From: Frigoribacterium endophyticum
GTDB lineage: Bacteria > Actinomycetota > Actinomycetes > Actinomycetales > Microbacteriaceae
Assembly (NCBI RefSeq): GCF_011759585.1
Contig: NZ_JAAOYV010000001.1
Location: 1 to 64,000 of the forward strand
Length of the DNA: 64,000 nucleotides
Direction of reading: 5' to 3'
Position numbers and translations under genes: made by a program. Positions 48,724-56,001 of the stretch are shown here, piece by piece (position 1 is the stretch's first letter; each line of letters opens with the position of its first letter). A model generated the notes under the pieces. That model was not told the DNA's origin and searched no databases. It worked only from the letters and a program-made list of their open reading frames with translations.

Positions 48724-50061
48724 CTACGTCGTCTGGCGGACAGCGGCCTCGTCGGCCGCCATCGCCTCGGCGGTCTCCTCCCGCTGTGCGCGGAGGCCGT
48801 CGCCGTCGTGCTCGACCCGGAAGCGCGGGTGGAGCACCGACCCGCCCCGGCGCAGCCGCAGGTGCTGGCGGCGGATCAGCCACGCCAGCGCGAGGCCGCC
48901 TGCGACGTAGCCGGCGCTCGCGCCGACGCCGATGGCCCAGCGCGGGCCGAGGGTGTCGGCGACCCAGCCGACGATCGGGGCGCCGAGCGGGGTGCCGCCC
49001 GTGAAGATCGCCATGTAGAGCGCCATCACGCGACCGCGCATCTCGGGGGCCGCCGACAGCTGCACCGAGCCGTTGGCCGTCGTCATGAGCGTGATGGACG
49101 AGAGCCCCACGGTGACGAGCACGGCGGCGAAGCTCCAGTACGTCGGCATCAGCGCCGCGACCGTGCAGGTCACGCCGAAGGCGAAGGCCGCGAGCACCAG
49201 CACGCGCATCCGCGGCCGCTCGCGCCGCGCCGAGAGCAGGGCGCCCGCCAGCGAGCCGACCGCGATGCACGACGACAGCAGGCCGAAGCCGCTGGCGTCG
49301 ACCCCGAACTCGACGCTCGCCATCGTCGAGGTGAAGATCGGGAAGTTGAGGCCGAAGGTGCCGATCACGAAGATGACGGCGAAGATCACCAGGAGGTCGG
49401 GGCGGCCGCGCACGTAGCGGAACCCCTCCCTGATCTGCCCCTTCGCCCGCGACACCCGGGGCTTCGCCTCGAGCTGCGACACCCGGATGAAGCGCAGCGA
49501 CACCAGCACCGCCGCGAACGACGCCGCGTTGATCAGGAACACCCAGCCCGTGCCGACCCCCGCGATCAGCACGCCGGCGACCGCGGGGCCGAGGAGGCGC
49601 GCGGCGTTGAACGAGGCCGAGTTCAGCGAGACGGCGTTGGTCAGGTGCCCCGGCGGGACGAGCTCGGAGACGAAGCTCTGGCGGATGGGCGCGTCGATCG
49701 CGTTCGCCGTGCCGAGCAGCAGCGCGAAGACCCAGACCATCCAGAGCTGGGCGACGTCGGTCAGCACCAGCAGCCCGAGCGCGAGCCCGAGCAGCCCCAT
49801 CGTCGCCTGCGTCAGCATCAGCATGCGCCGCCGGTCGAAGCGATCGGCGATCAGCCCGGTCACGGGCACGAGGAGGATCGGCGGCGCGAACTGCAGCGCC
49901 ATCGTGATGCCGACGGCCGTCGCGTCGTGGTCGGTGAGGTGCGTGAGCACGAGCCAGTCCTGCGCGGTCGACTGCATCCAGGTGCCGGTGTTCGAGACGA
50001 GCGCCCCGGCCGACCAGAGCCGGTAGTTGTAGAGGCGCAACGAGCGGAACATGGCGCTCAC
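48724..50061 (-). CDS. Major facilitator superfamily exporter (MFS_3/DHA3 type)
   Basis: 445 residues with 12 membrane helices. The start MFRSLRLYNYRLWSAGALVSNTG, in part, and loop motif ADRFDRRRMLM (motif A-like) place it in the enterobactin-exporter/DHA3-like group, which extrudes drugs or siderophores. The GTG start at 50061 overlaps the marR stop (GTGA), so it is coupled to and co-transcribed with that regulator. The hydrophilic C-terminal tail is about 45 residues. The substrate is unknown; induction by it through MarR is the usual arrangement. Confidence 0.9.
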   Translation of the reverse strand: MSAMFRSLRLYNYRLWSAGALVSNTGTWMQSTAQDWLVLTHLTDHDATAVGITMALQFAPPILLVPVTGLIADRFDRRRMLMLTQATMGLLGLALGLLVLTDVAQLWMVWVFALLLGTANAIDAPIRQSFVSELVPPGHLTNAVSLNSASFNAARLLGPAVAGVLIAGVGTGWVFLINAASFAAVLVSLRFIRVSQLEAKPRVSRAKGQIREGFRYVRGRPDLLVIFAVIFVIGTFGLNFPIFTSTMASVEFGVDASGFGLLSSCIAVGSLAGALLSARRERPRMRVLVLAAFAFGVTCTVAALMPTYWSFAAVLVTVGLSSITLMTTANGSVQLSAAPEMRGRVMALYMAIFTGGTPLGAPIVGWVADTLGPRWAIGVGASAGYVAGGLALAWLIRRQHLRLRRGGSVLHPRFRVEHDGDGLRAQREETAEAMAADEAAVRQTT

Positions 50062-50537
50062 GAGAGGGTCAGCTTCCGCAGGATCTCGGTCGCGTCGGCC
50101 AGCGTGCGGCGCTCGTCGGGGGTGAGGGCGGCGAGCCGGGGCGCGAGCCAGGCGTCGCGGCGGCGGCGCGTCTCGACCACGAACGCGGACCCCGCCGGCG
50201 TCGTCTCGAGCACGACGCGGCGACGGTCGGCCTCGTCGACCCGGCGCGCCAGCAGACCGGCCTCGACGAGCTTGCCGACGGTGCGGTTCATCGACGGCGG
50301 CGTGACGCCCTCGTGCTCGGTGAGGGCACCGATGGTCAGCGGCTGCGACTGGTAGACCCAGCCGAGCGCCGCCATCTGCGCGTCGCTGACGTCGGCCTCG
50401 GCCTTCTGCTGGCGGAGGCGCCGCGCCAGCCTCAGCACCGACCCGCGCACCGTCGTGGCCAGCTGGGCGTGCGGCAGCGCACGGAGCGGGGCAGCGGCGG
50501 AGGGGGGAGCGGGGGAGGCGGGAGTCACGTCGGTCAT
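50058..50537 (-). CDS. MarR-family regulator of the downstream exporter
   Basis: 159 residues. The winged helix is clear: LTIGALTEHEGVTPPSMNRTVGKLVEAGLL (in part) and the wing DEADRRRVVLETTPAG. The ATG at 50537 has GGAGG close upstream and CATACT further up as a -10 box. The gene overlaps the MFS gene by 4 bases. A perfect dyad at 50557-50569, just upstream, is the probable autoregulatory site. The divergent SDR gene may be under the same control. Confidence 0.9.
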   Translation of the reverse strand: MTDVTPASPAPPSAAAPLRALPHAQLATTVRGSVLRLARRLRQQKAEADVSDAQMAALGWVYQSQPLTIGALTEHEGVTPPSMNRTVGKLVEAGLLARRVDEADRRRVVLETTPAGSAFVVETRRRRDAWLAPRLAALTPDERRTLADATEILRKLTLS

Positions 50538-50556
50538 CGCCCTCCAGTATGAGCAG

Positions 50557-50569
50557 TTAGCTCGGCTAA
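50557..50569. promoter_or_regulatory. Probable MarR operator
   Basis: TTAGC-TCG-GCTAA, a perfect 5-3-5 dyad in an AT-rich patch between the divergent marR-MFS operon and the SDR gene; it lies 20 bases before the marR start. Confidence 0.75.
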
Positions 50570-50600
50570 GTAAACATCTCGGGCAGATCGACGACACCTG

Positions 50601-50629
50601 TTGAGGATCGGTCGATGCAGGCGTATCGT
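50601..50629 (+). promoter_or_regulatory. Likely sigma-70-type promoter of the SDR gene
   Basis: TTGAGG (50601-50606) and TATCGT (50624-50629) are separated by 17 bases, about 90 bases before the SDR start. Confidence 0.55.
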
Positions 50630-50721
50630 CGTGGACGGCTCGACGACGAGCCCCCACGACAGGGCCCCGAGGGGCGCCAGGACGCCGGCGCGAGAACGCC
50701 GCAGAAGGAAGAAGGACCACC

Positions 50722-51474
50722 ATGGCCAGGTTCACCGACAAGACCGCGATCGTCACCGGCGGAGGCAGCGGCATCGGCGCCGAGATCTCGCGGGCGCTCG
50801 CCGCCGAGGGCGCCTCCGTCGTCGTCACCGACATCAAGCTGGACGCCGCGCAGTCGGTCGTCGATGAGATCATCGCCGCGGGCGGCGCCGCGACCGCCTT
50901 CGAGCAGAACACCGCCGTCGCCGAGCAGTCCGACGCCGCCGTCGAGTTCGCGAAGACGACCTACGGCGCCCTGCACCTCGCCGTGAACAACGCCGGCATC
51001 GCGGGCGCCCCGGCCGACATCGGCGAGTACGACGTCGCCACGTGGGACCGCGTGCGCAGCGTCGACCTCGACGGCGTCTTCTACGGCCTCCGCTACCAGC
51101 TGCCCGCCATCGTCGAGGCCGGCGGCGGAGCGGTCGTCAACATGAGCTCGGTGCTCGGCACCGTCGGCCTGGCCCAGAACGCGGCCTACGTCACGAGCAA
51201 GCACGCCCTGGTCGGCCTGACCAAGGTCGCGGCGCTCGAGTACACCGCCCGCGGCGTCCGCACGAACGCGGTCGGCCCCGGCTTCATCGACACGCCCCTC
51301 GTGCGCGCGTCGCTCTCGGGCGAGGCGCTCACCGCGCTCGAGCAGCAGCACGCCGCCGGCCGTCTCGGCACCGACGCCGAGGTCGCCGCGCTGGTGCTGT
51401 TCCTCCTCAGCCCGGAGGCGTCGTTCATCTCGGGCAGCTACCACCTCGTCGACGGCGGCTACTCGGCGCACTGA
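50722..51474 (+). CDS. SDR-family oxidoreductase
   Basis: 250 residues, a classical SDR: TGGGSGIGAEIS cofactor loop, NNAG in VNNAGIAGAP, catalytic Ser in NMSSVLG, Tyr-Lys in YVTSKHALVG, and the C-terminal SGSYHLVDGGYSA. The ATG at 50722 has AAGGAAGAAGGAC upstream. It is divergent from the marR-MFS operon, sharing a region with the TTAGC dyad, and may be co-regulated. Directly after its stop comes CCGCGCCTCC and then palindrome A4. Substrate unknown. Confidence 0.9.
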   Translation: MARFTDKTAIVTGGGSGIGAEISRALAAEGASVVVTDIKLDAAQSVVDEIIAAGGAATAFEQNTAVAEQSDAAVEFAKTTYGALHLAVNNAGIAGAPADIGEYDVATWDRVRSVDLDGVFYGLRYQLPAIVEAGGGAVVNMSSVLGTVGLAQNAAYVTSKHALVGLTKVAALEYTARGVRTNAVGPGFIDTPLVRASLSGEALTALEQQHAAGRLGTDAEVAALVLFLLSPEASFISGSYHLVDGGYSAH

Positions 51475-51542
51475 CCCGCGCCTCCCCGGGGGGCTCGGGC
51501 TCGCTGCGCGGTGCAGTGCGGTGCGGCGGGCTCGCTGCGCGG

Positions 51543-51610
51543 TGCGGCGGGTCCGTGTCCTCGTGGGCGGGTGGGCGCCGGCCCGCCCAGGAGGACGGCG
51601 ACCCGCCGCA
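51543..51610. repeat. Dispersed palindrome family A, copy 4
   Basis: 68 bp with arms TGCGGCGGGTCC and GACCCGCCGCA and centre GTGGGCGCCGGC. It lies between the SDR gene and the two-component system. Confidence 0.85.
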
Positions 51611-51683
51611 GCTCGAGGTGCGGCCGCCGACGATGACACCGACCCGCCGGCCGTGGCAGGCCGTGCGACGTCGGCTCCCTCCG

Positions 51684-51701
51684 CTTCAGCGCCGGTTCAG
51701 C
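51684..51701 (+). promoter_or_regulatory. Direct repeats upstream of the response-regulator gene
   Basis: CTTCAGC at 51684 and GTTCAGC at 51695, 11 bases apart, one helical turn, just before the -10 box CAGACT. OmpR-family regulators bind such direct repeats, so autoregulation is likely. Confidence 0.65.
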
Positions 51702-51756
51702 GCTCGCCCGCCAGACTGGGCCCGTGGGCAGGGCGCCCGCGGGGAGGGAGCCGGCC

Positions 51757-52434
51757 GTGCGAGTGCTCGTCGTCGAGGACCAGGCGACCCTGGCCGAGGG
51801 CCTGCGGGTCGGGCTCGAGGCCGAGGGCATGGCCGTCGACGTGGCCGGCACCGGCACCGACGCCCTCTGGCGCACCCGTGAGGGCAGCTACGACGTCGTC
51901 GTGCTCGACATCATGCTGCCCGGCATGAGCGGCTACGCCGTCTGCCGGGCCATGCGCGAGGGCGGCGACTGGACCCCCGTCATCATGCTCACGGCGAAGG
52001 ACGGCGAGTGGGACCAGGTCGAGGCCCTCGACACCGGCGCCGACGACTACCTCACCAAGCCGTTCTCGTTCGCCGTGCTGCTCGCGCGCCTGCGCGCCCT
52101 CGTGCGGCGCGGCGCCCGCGAGCGGCCGGTCGTGCTCGAGGCCGGCGACCTGCGGCTCGACCCTGCCGCCCGCACCGTGCACCGCGGTGACGCGCTCGTC
52201 GACCTGACGAGCCGCGAGTTCGCGGTGCTCGAGTTCCTGATGCGGCGGGCCGGCAGCGTCGTCACGAAGCGCGAGGTGCTCGACGGCGTCTGGAACGACG
52301 ACTTCGAGGGCGACCCCAACATCGTCGAGGTGTACGTGCGGCACCTGCGCAACAAGGTCGACCGCCCCTTCGGGCGGGAGGCGATCGTCACGCTCCGCGG
52401 GGCCGGGTACCGGTTGGAGTCGCGGGGTGGCTGA
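51757..52434 (+). CDS. OmpR/PhoB-family response regulator
   Basis: 225 residues. The receiver domain (about 1-115) has the acidic pair in VVEDQ, the phosphorylation Asp in VVLDIMLPG, Thr in MLTAKDG and Lys in LTKPF. The DNA-binding winged helix (about 130-223) has LTSREFAVLEFLMRR and VEVYVRHLRNKVD. I chose GTG 51757, six bases after GGGGAGGGAG; a GTG at 51724 sits six bases after the -10 hexamer CAGACT and would add 11 residues in a leaderless message, or simply mark the transcript start. It overlaps the kinase gene by 8 bases. Confidence 0.92.
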   Translation: MRVLVVEDQATLAEGLRVGLEAEGMAVDVAGTGTDALWRTREGSYDVVVLDIMLPGMSGYAVCRAMREGGDWTPVIMLTAKDGEWDQVEALDTGADDYLTKPFSFAVLLARLRALVRRGARERPVVLEAGDLRLDPAARTVHRGDALVDLTSREFAVLEFLMRRAGSVVTKREVLDGVWNDDFEGDPNIVEVYVRHLRNKVDRPFGREAIVTLRGAGYRLESRGG

Positions 52435-53947
52435 GCGCATCCCTCCCGCCGGGCGCCGTGGTCGCCGTGGCTCGCTGCGCCTCCGCACGACCGCGGCCGC
52501 CGTGCTCGCCGTCGCCGTCACCCTCGGCCTCTTCACGCTCGTCTTCGCGCTCGTGCAGCGCGCCGTGCTCGACGACGCCCCGCGCTCGGCGGCCGAGGAG
52601 GACGTCTCGCGCGTCGCCTCGGCGCTCGAGGCCGGGCAGACGCCCACCGTCGCGGTGGCCGGCGACGCGGACGGCACGCTGGTCGTCGTGCTCGACGCCG
52701 CCGGCGCCGTGCTCGCGGCCGGCGGCGACGACGACCTCGTCGCCGAGGCGGCCCGTCTGTCGACCGTGCCGTCGGGCGGCCGGGCACGGCTCGACGGCGA
52801 GGCCTTCGTCGTCGAGCGCGACACCGCCGACGTCGACGGCGGGGCGACCGGCGGGGCGTCGTCGGGCGACGAGCCCTCCGCGTCGGCGTCGGCGTCGGCG
52901 TCAGGCGACGACGACGATGACGACGACTCGTCCGGCCGCGGGGGCCGGGGCACCGACGACGACACGGCCGACGCTGCAGACGACGACGCGGTCGGCACCA
53001 CCGAGCTCACCGTCGTGGCCGCGCGCTCCCTCGACGAGGCGCAGGCCGCCTCCGCGGCGAGCCTGGTGACGCTCGGCGTCGCCGTGCCCGTGGCGCTGGT
53101 CGTGCTCGGCGTGACGACCTGGTTCGTGGTCGGCCGGGCCCTGCGCCCGGTCGAGGCCATGCGCCGCGAGGTCGACGAGGTCACCGCCGCGCGCCTCGAC
53201 CGACGGCTGCGCGACCCCGGCGGGCGCGACGAGATCGCCCGCCTGGCCCGCACCCTGAACGGCATGCTCGACCGGCTCGACGCCTCGGCCCGCGCGCAGC
53301 GGCGCTTCGTCGGCGACGCCTCCCACGAGCTCAAGACGCCCCTGGCGACGATCCGACAGCACGCGGAGGTCGCGCTGCTCCACCCCGGCAGCATCGACGG
53401 GCAGGCCCTCGCGGGCACCGTGCTCGGCGAGGAGGCGCGCCTCACGGCCCTGGTGCAGGGCCTGCTGGTGCTGGCGCGCGCCGACGAGGGGCAGCTCGGC
53501 GTGGCCCGACGGCCCGTCGACCTCGACGACCTCGTGGTGGCGGAGGTGTCGCGGCTCCGCGCCTCCTCACCGCTCCGCGTCGACGCCACCGGCGTCGGGC
53601 CCGCCCGCGTCGTCGGCGACGAGCCGCTGCTCGGGCAGGTCGTGCGCAACCTCGTCGCCAACGCCGCACGGCACGCCACGTCGACCGTCGCTCTCGCCCT
53701 CGTCGAGCGCGACGGCCGGGCGGTGCTGACCGTCGACGACGACGGTGCCGGGGTGCCCGTCGCCGACCGCGGGCGGGTGTTCGAGCGCTTCGTCCGCCTC
53801 GACGAGGCCCGCGACCGCGACGCCGGGGGCAGCGGCCTCGGGCTCGCCATCGTGGCCGAGATCGTCCGCGTGCACGGGGGAGCGGTGCGCGTCGACGACT
53901 CCCCGCTCGGCGGCGCGCGCTTCGTGGTCGACCTCCCCGCCGGCTGA
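52427..53947 (+). CDS. Sensor histidine kinase with acidic extracytoplasmic loop
   Basis: 506 residues. Membrane helices lie at about 22-44 and 212-235, flanking an outer domain. That domain contains a low-complexity stretch (150-190): Ala-Ser repeats, then seven consecutive Asp (161-167) and more Asp/Gly. A HAMP linker follows, then the phospho-acceptor His300 in DASHELKTPL and a GHKL ATPase with NLVANAARHA, DDDGAGVP and GGSGLGLAI. The GTG start overlaps the regulator stop. Poly-acidic sensor loops can bind divalent cations or cationic peptides; this is inference. Confidence 0.92.
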   Translation: MAERIPPAGRRGRRGSLRLRTTAAAVLAVAVTLGLFTLVFALVQRAVLDDAPRSAAEEDVSRVASALEAGQTPTVAVAGDADGTLVVVLDAAGAVLAAGGDDDLVAEAARLSTVPSGGRARLDGEAFVVERDTADVDGGATGGASSGDEPSASASASASGDDDDDDDSSGRGGRGTDDDTADAADDDAVGTTELTVVAARSLDEAQAASAASLVTLGVAVPVALVVLGVTTWFVVGRALRPVEAMRREVDEVTAARLDRRLRDPGGRDEIARLARTLNGMLDRLDASARAQRRFVGDASHELKTPLATIRQHAEVALLHPGSIDGQALAGTVLGEEARLTALVQGLLVLARADEGQLGVARRPVDLDDLVVAEVSRLRASSPLRVDATGVGPARVVGDEPLLGQVVRNLVANAARHATSTVALALVERDGRAVLTVDDDGAGVPVADRGRVFERFVRLDEARDRDAGGSGLGLAIVAEIVRVHGGAVRVDDSPLGGARFVVDLPAG

Positions 53948-53982
53948 CGCCGCTCCTGCCGCCGGCTGACGCCGAGCCTCCC

Positions 53983-54043
53983 GTCGAGTGGTCACGATCT
54001 GCGTGTCGCAGGGCCCGCGAGCAGCAGATCGTGACCACTCGAC
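53983..54043. repeat. Dispersed palindrome family B, copy 3
   Basis: Perfect 20-bp arms (53983-54002 and 54024-54043), beginning GTCGAGTGGTCACGATC, around a 21-base loop, 36 bases after the kinase stop. Confidence 0.85.
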
Positions 54044-54078
54044 GCCTGCGCACGGACGCGTGCCGCCGAGCCTCCCGC

Positions 54079-54135
54079 CGAGTGGTCGCGATCTGCGCCT
54101 CGCGGGGTCGGCGAGCAGCAGATCGTGGCCACTCG
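54079..54135. repeat. Dispersed palindrome family B, copy 4
   Basis: Arms CGAGTGGTCGCGATCTGC and GCAGATCGTGGCCACTCG pair at 16 of 18 positions. It follows copy 3 after 35 bases, mirroring the copy 1 and 2 pair at 24270. Confidence 0.85.
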
Positions 54136-54162
54136 ACGCGTGACCGCGCCGGCTGAACGTCC

Positions 54163-54189
54163 CTTCAGGTCGCTTCAGGGGTGCTTCAG
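54163..54189 (+). promoter_or_regulatory. CTTCAG direct repeats upstream of the PepSY gene
   Basis: CTTCAG occurs at 54163, 54173 and 54184, spaced 10 and 11 bases. The same motif and spacing precede the response-regulator gene, so this is a probable binding site of that regulator. Confidence 0.65.
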
Positions 54190-54296
54190 CGCCCGGTCGG
54201 CACAGTGGGGTCATCGCCGACGGGCCCGCCCCGCACCGGCACCGACCACCCCACGACCACCGGCCGCACCGCGGCTCGACGAACGGAGACACCGTC

Positions 54297-54941
54297 ATGA
54301 AGAACACCAAGAAGACCCTGCTGATGGCCGGCGGAGTGGCGGCCGTGCTCGTGCTCGGCGGCGGCGGCGTCGCCCTGGCGACCGGCCTCGACGACGACCG
54401 GCTGTCGGCCCAGACCACCGACCGTGTCCGGGAGGCGGCGCTCGCCGAGACCGGTGGCGGCACCGTCACCGAGGTCGACACGATCGGCGACGGCCTGCCC
54501 GGCTACGAGGTCGAGGTCTCGCTGCCCGGCGGCGGCGAGACGCACGTGTACCTCGACGACGACTACGCCGTGACGTCGACCCGCACGGGCGACGACCACG
54601 GCGGCGACCGGGGCGACCGGGGAGGCCGTGACGACGACGACGACCGCGACGGCACCTCCGGCAGCGCGACCGACGACTCCGCGGGCGGCTCGGACGACGC
54701 CACGACCGGCACCGGCACCGGCACCGACGACGACACCGTCACCGGCGCCGACCACGACCAGGCCTCCGCCGCAGCGCTCAGCGCGGCCGGCGGCGGCACC
54801 GTCACCGACGTCGACCGCAGCGACGACGGCGGCGTGGCCTACGAGGTCGACGTCCGCCTCGACGACGGCACCGAGGTCGACGTCGACCTCGACGCCGCGT
54901 TCGGCGTCGTCCGCACCGACGTCGACGCGCCGCGCAGCTGA
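54297..54941 (+). CDS. Exported double-PepSY protein with acidic linker
   Basis: 214 residues. An N-terminal hydrophobic helix (8-29) acts as signal anchor or signal peptide. Two PepSY-like domains (about 36-95 and 155-210) share ALAETGGGTVTEVD / ALSAAGGGTVTDVD and YEVEVSLPGGG / YEVDVRLDDG. Between them is a linker (98-150) very rich in Asp, Gly and Thr. PepSY domains inhibit proteases or bind in the cell envelope. It lies directly after the two-component system with the same promoter motif, so it is a likely target gene and perhaps a modulator of the kinase. Confidence 0.87.
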   Translation: MKNTKKTLLMAGGVAAVLVLGGGGVALATGLDDDRLSAQTTDRVREAALAETGGGTVTEVDTIGDGLPGYEVEVSLPGGGETHVYLDDDYAVTSTRTGDDHGGDRGDRGGRDDDDDRDGTSGSATDDSAGGSDDATTGTGTGTDDDTVTGADHDQASAAALSAAGGGTVTDVDRSDDGGVAYEVDVRLDDGTEVDVDLDAAFGVVRTDVDAPRS

Positions 54942-55049
54942 CCCTGACGCCGTGCCGGGGGCGCGGGCCGGCCCTCGGGAGCCGGCCCGCGCCTCCTCGC
55001 GTCCGCCCGCCGCACCGTGACCGCCCCCGGTCGGTGCCAAGATGACCGC

Positions 55050-55919
55050 ATGCCCACCTTCTCCGCCGCCCGGGGCGACTTCGAGTTCGTCGACGCGCAC
55101 GGCGTCACCGTCCACTACTACGTGTGGCGGGCGGCCGACCCCCGCGGGTCGGTGCAGATCATGCACGGCGTCGGCGAGCACGCGCTCCGCTACGAGGAGG
55201 TCGCGCAGCACCTCGTCCGCGCCGGCTGGACGGTCTACGCCGACGACCACCTCGGCCACGGCGCCACCGGTCTCGGCCAGCACGGCGGCGACCACACGAA
55301 GCTCGGGCGCCTCGGCCCCTCGGGCGTGCGAGGAGCCGCGGAGGCGGTGGTCCAGCTGACGGGGATCATCCGCTCCGAGGCCCCCGGCCTCCCCGTCGTC
55401 GCGCTCGGCCACTCGTGGGGGTCGCTGATGCTCCAGGCGATCGTCGACCGGCAGGCCTCGCTCTACGACGCCGTCGTGCTCACCGGCACCGCCTACCGCG
55501 TGCCCGGCAGCATGAACGGCGGCGACCTGAACTCCCGCCACGCCCACCTCGGCAGCACCGGCTTCGAGTGGCTGAGCCGCGACCCCGCGGTCGCCGAGGC
55601 GATGGCGGCCGACCCCCTCGTCGTCGACGCGAAGGTGATGCAGCTCTTCGGCTGGCGCGACACGCTGCGCCTGCTGGGCCGCCCGTCGAAGCACCTCGAG
55701 CACGACGTGCCGCTGCTGATCATGGTCGGCGACGACGACCCGCTCGGCGGGGAGGAGAGCGCGCGCAGGCTCGCCGACGCCTACGTGAACCGGAGCGGCC
55801 TCACCGACGTCGAGCTCGTCGTCTACCAGGGCGCACGGCACGAGATCTTCCGCGAGACGAACCGCGACGAGGTGCTCGACGACCTGACCCGCTGGCTGGA
55901 CTCCCGCGTGCCCCGCTGA
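55050..55919 (+). CDS. Monoacylglycerol lipase-like alpha/beta hydrolase
   Basis: 289 residues, the lysophospholipase/monoacylglycerol lipase group. It has the oxyanion-forming MHGVGEHALRY, the DDHLGHGAT block, nucleophile in LGHSWGSLM, acid in VGDDDPLGG and His in GARHEIFRET. No signal peptide is present. The ATG at 55050 has CAAGAT six bases upstream and no ribosome site, so it is probably leaderless. The gene is monocistronic, and CCGCGCCTCC stands directly after the stop (55921-55930). Confidence 0.9.
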   Translation: MPTFSAARGDFEFVDAHGVTVHYYVWRAADPRGSVQIMHGVGEHALRYEEVAQHLVRAGWTVYADDHLGHGATGLGQHGGDHTKLGRLGPSGVRGAAEAVVQLTGIIRSEAPGLPVVALGHSWGSLMLQAIVDRQASLYDAVVLTGTAYRVPGSMNGGDLNSRHAHLGSTGFEWLSRDPAVAEAMAADPLVVDAKVMQLFGWRDTLRLLGRPSKHLEHDVPLLIMVGDDDPLGGEESARRLADAYVNRSGLTDVELVVYQGARHEIFRETNRDEVLDDLTRWLDSRVPR

Positions 55920-56001
55920 CCCGCGCCTCCCCGGGGGCTGCTGCCCGCCGACGCCCCCCGCCCGCCCCGCCCGCCCCGGCCGGCAGGCATAGGCTGCTCG
56001 C

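Larger units (their letters stand above)
51475..51756. other. Intergenic region with palindrome A4 and the response-regulator promoter
   Basis: It holds CCGCGCCTCC (51476-51485), a duplicated 15-mer CTCGCTGCGCGGTGC (51500-51514 and 51531-51545), palindrome A4 (51543-51610), CTTCAG-type direct repeats (51684-51701) and CAGACT (51712-51717) as -10 box. No extra gene is seen. Confidence 0.6.
53948..54296. other. 349-base intergenic region with paired palindromes and CTTCAG repeats
   Basis: It holds palindromes B3 (53983-54043) and B4 (54079-54135), then three CTTCAG direct repeats (54163-54189) and CACAGT (about 54201) as a possible -10 box of the PepSY gene. GGAGACACC before 54297 is its ribosome site. 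No gene is seen. Confidence 0.65.
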
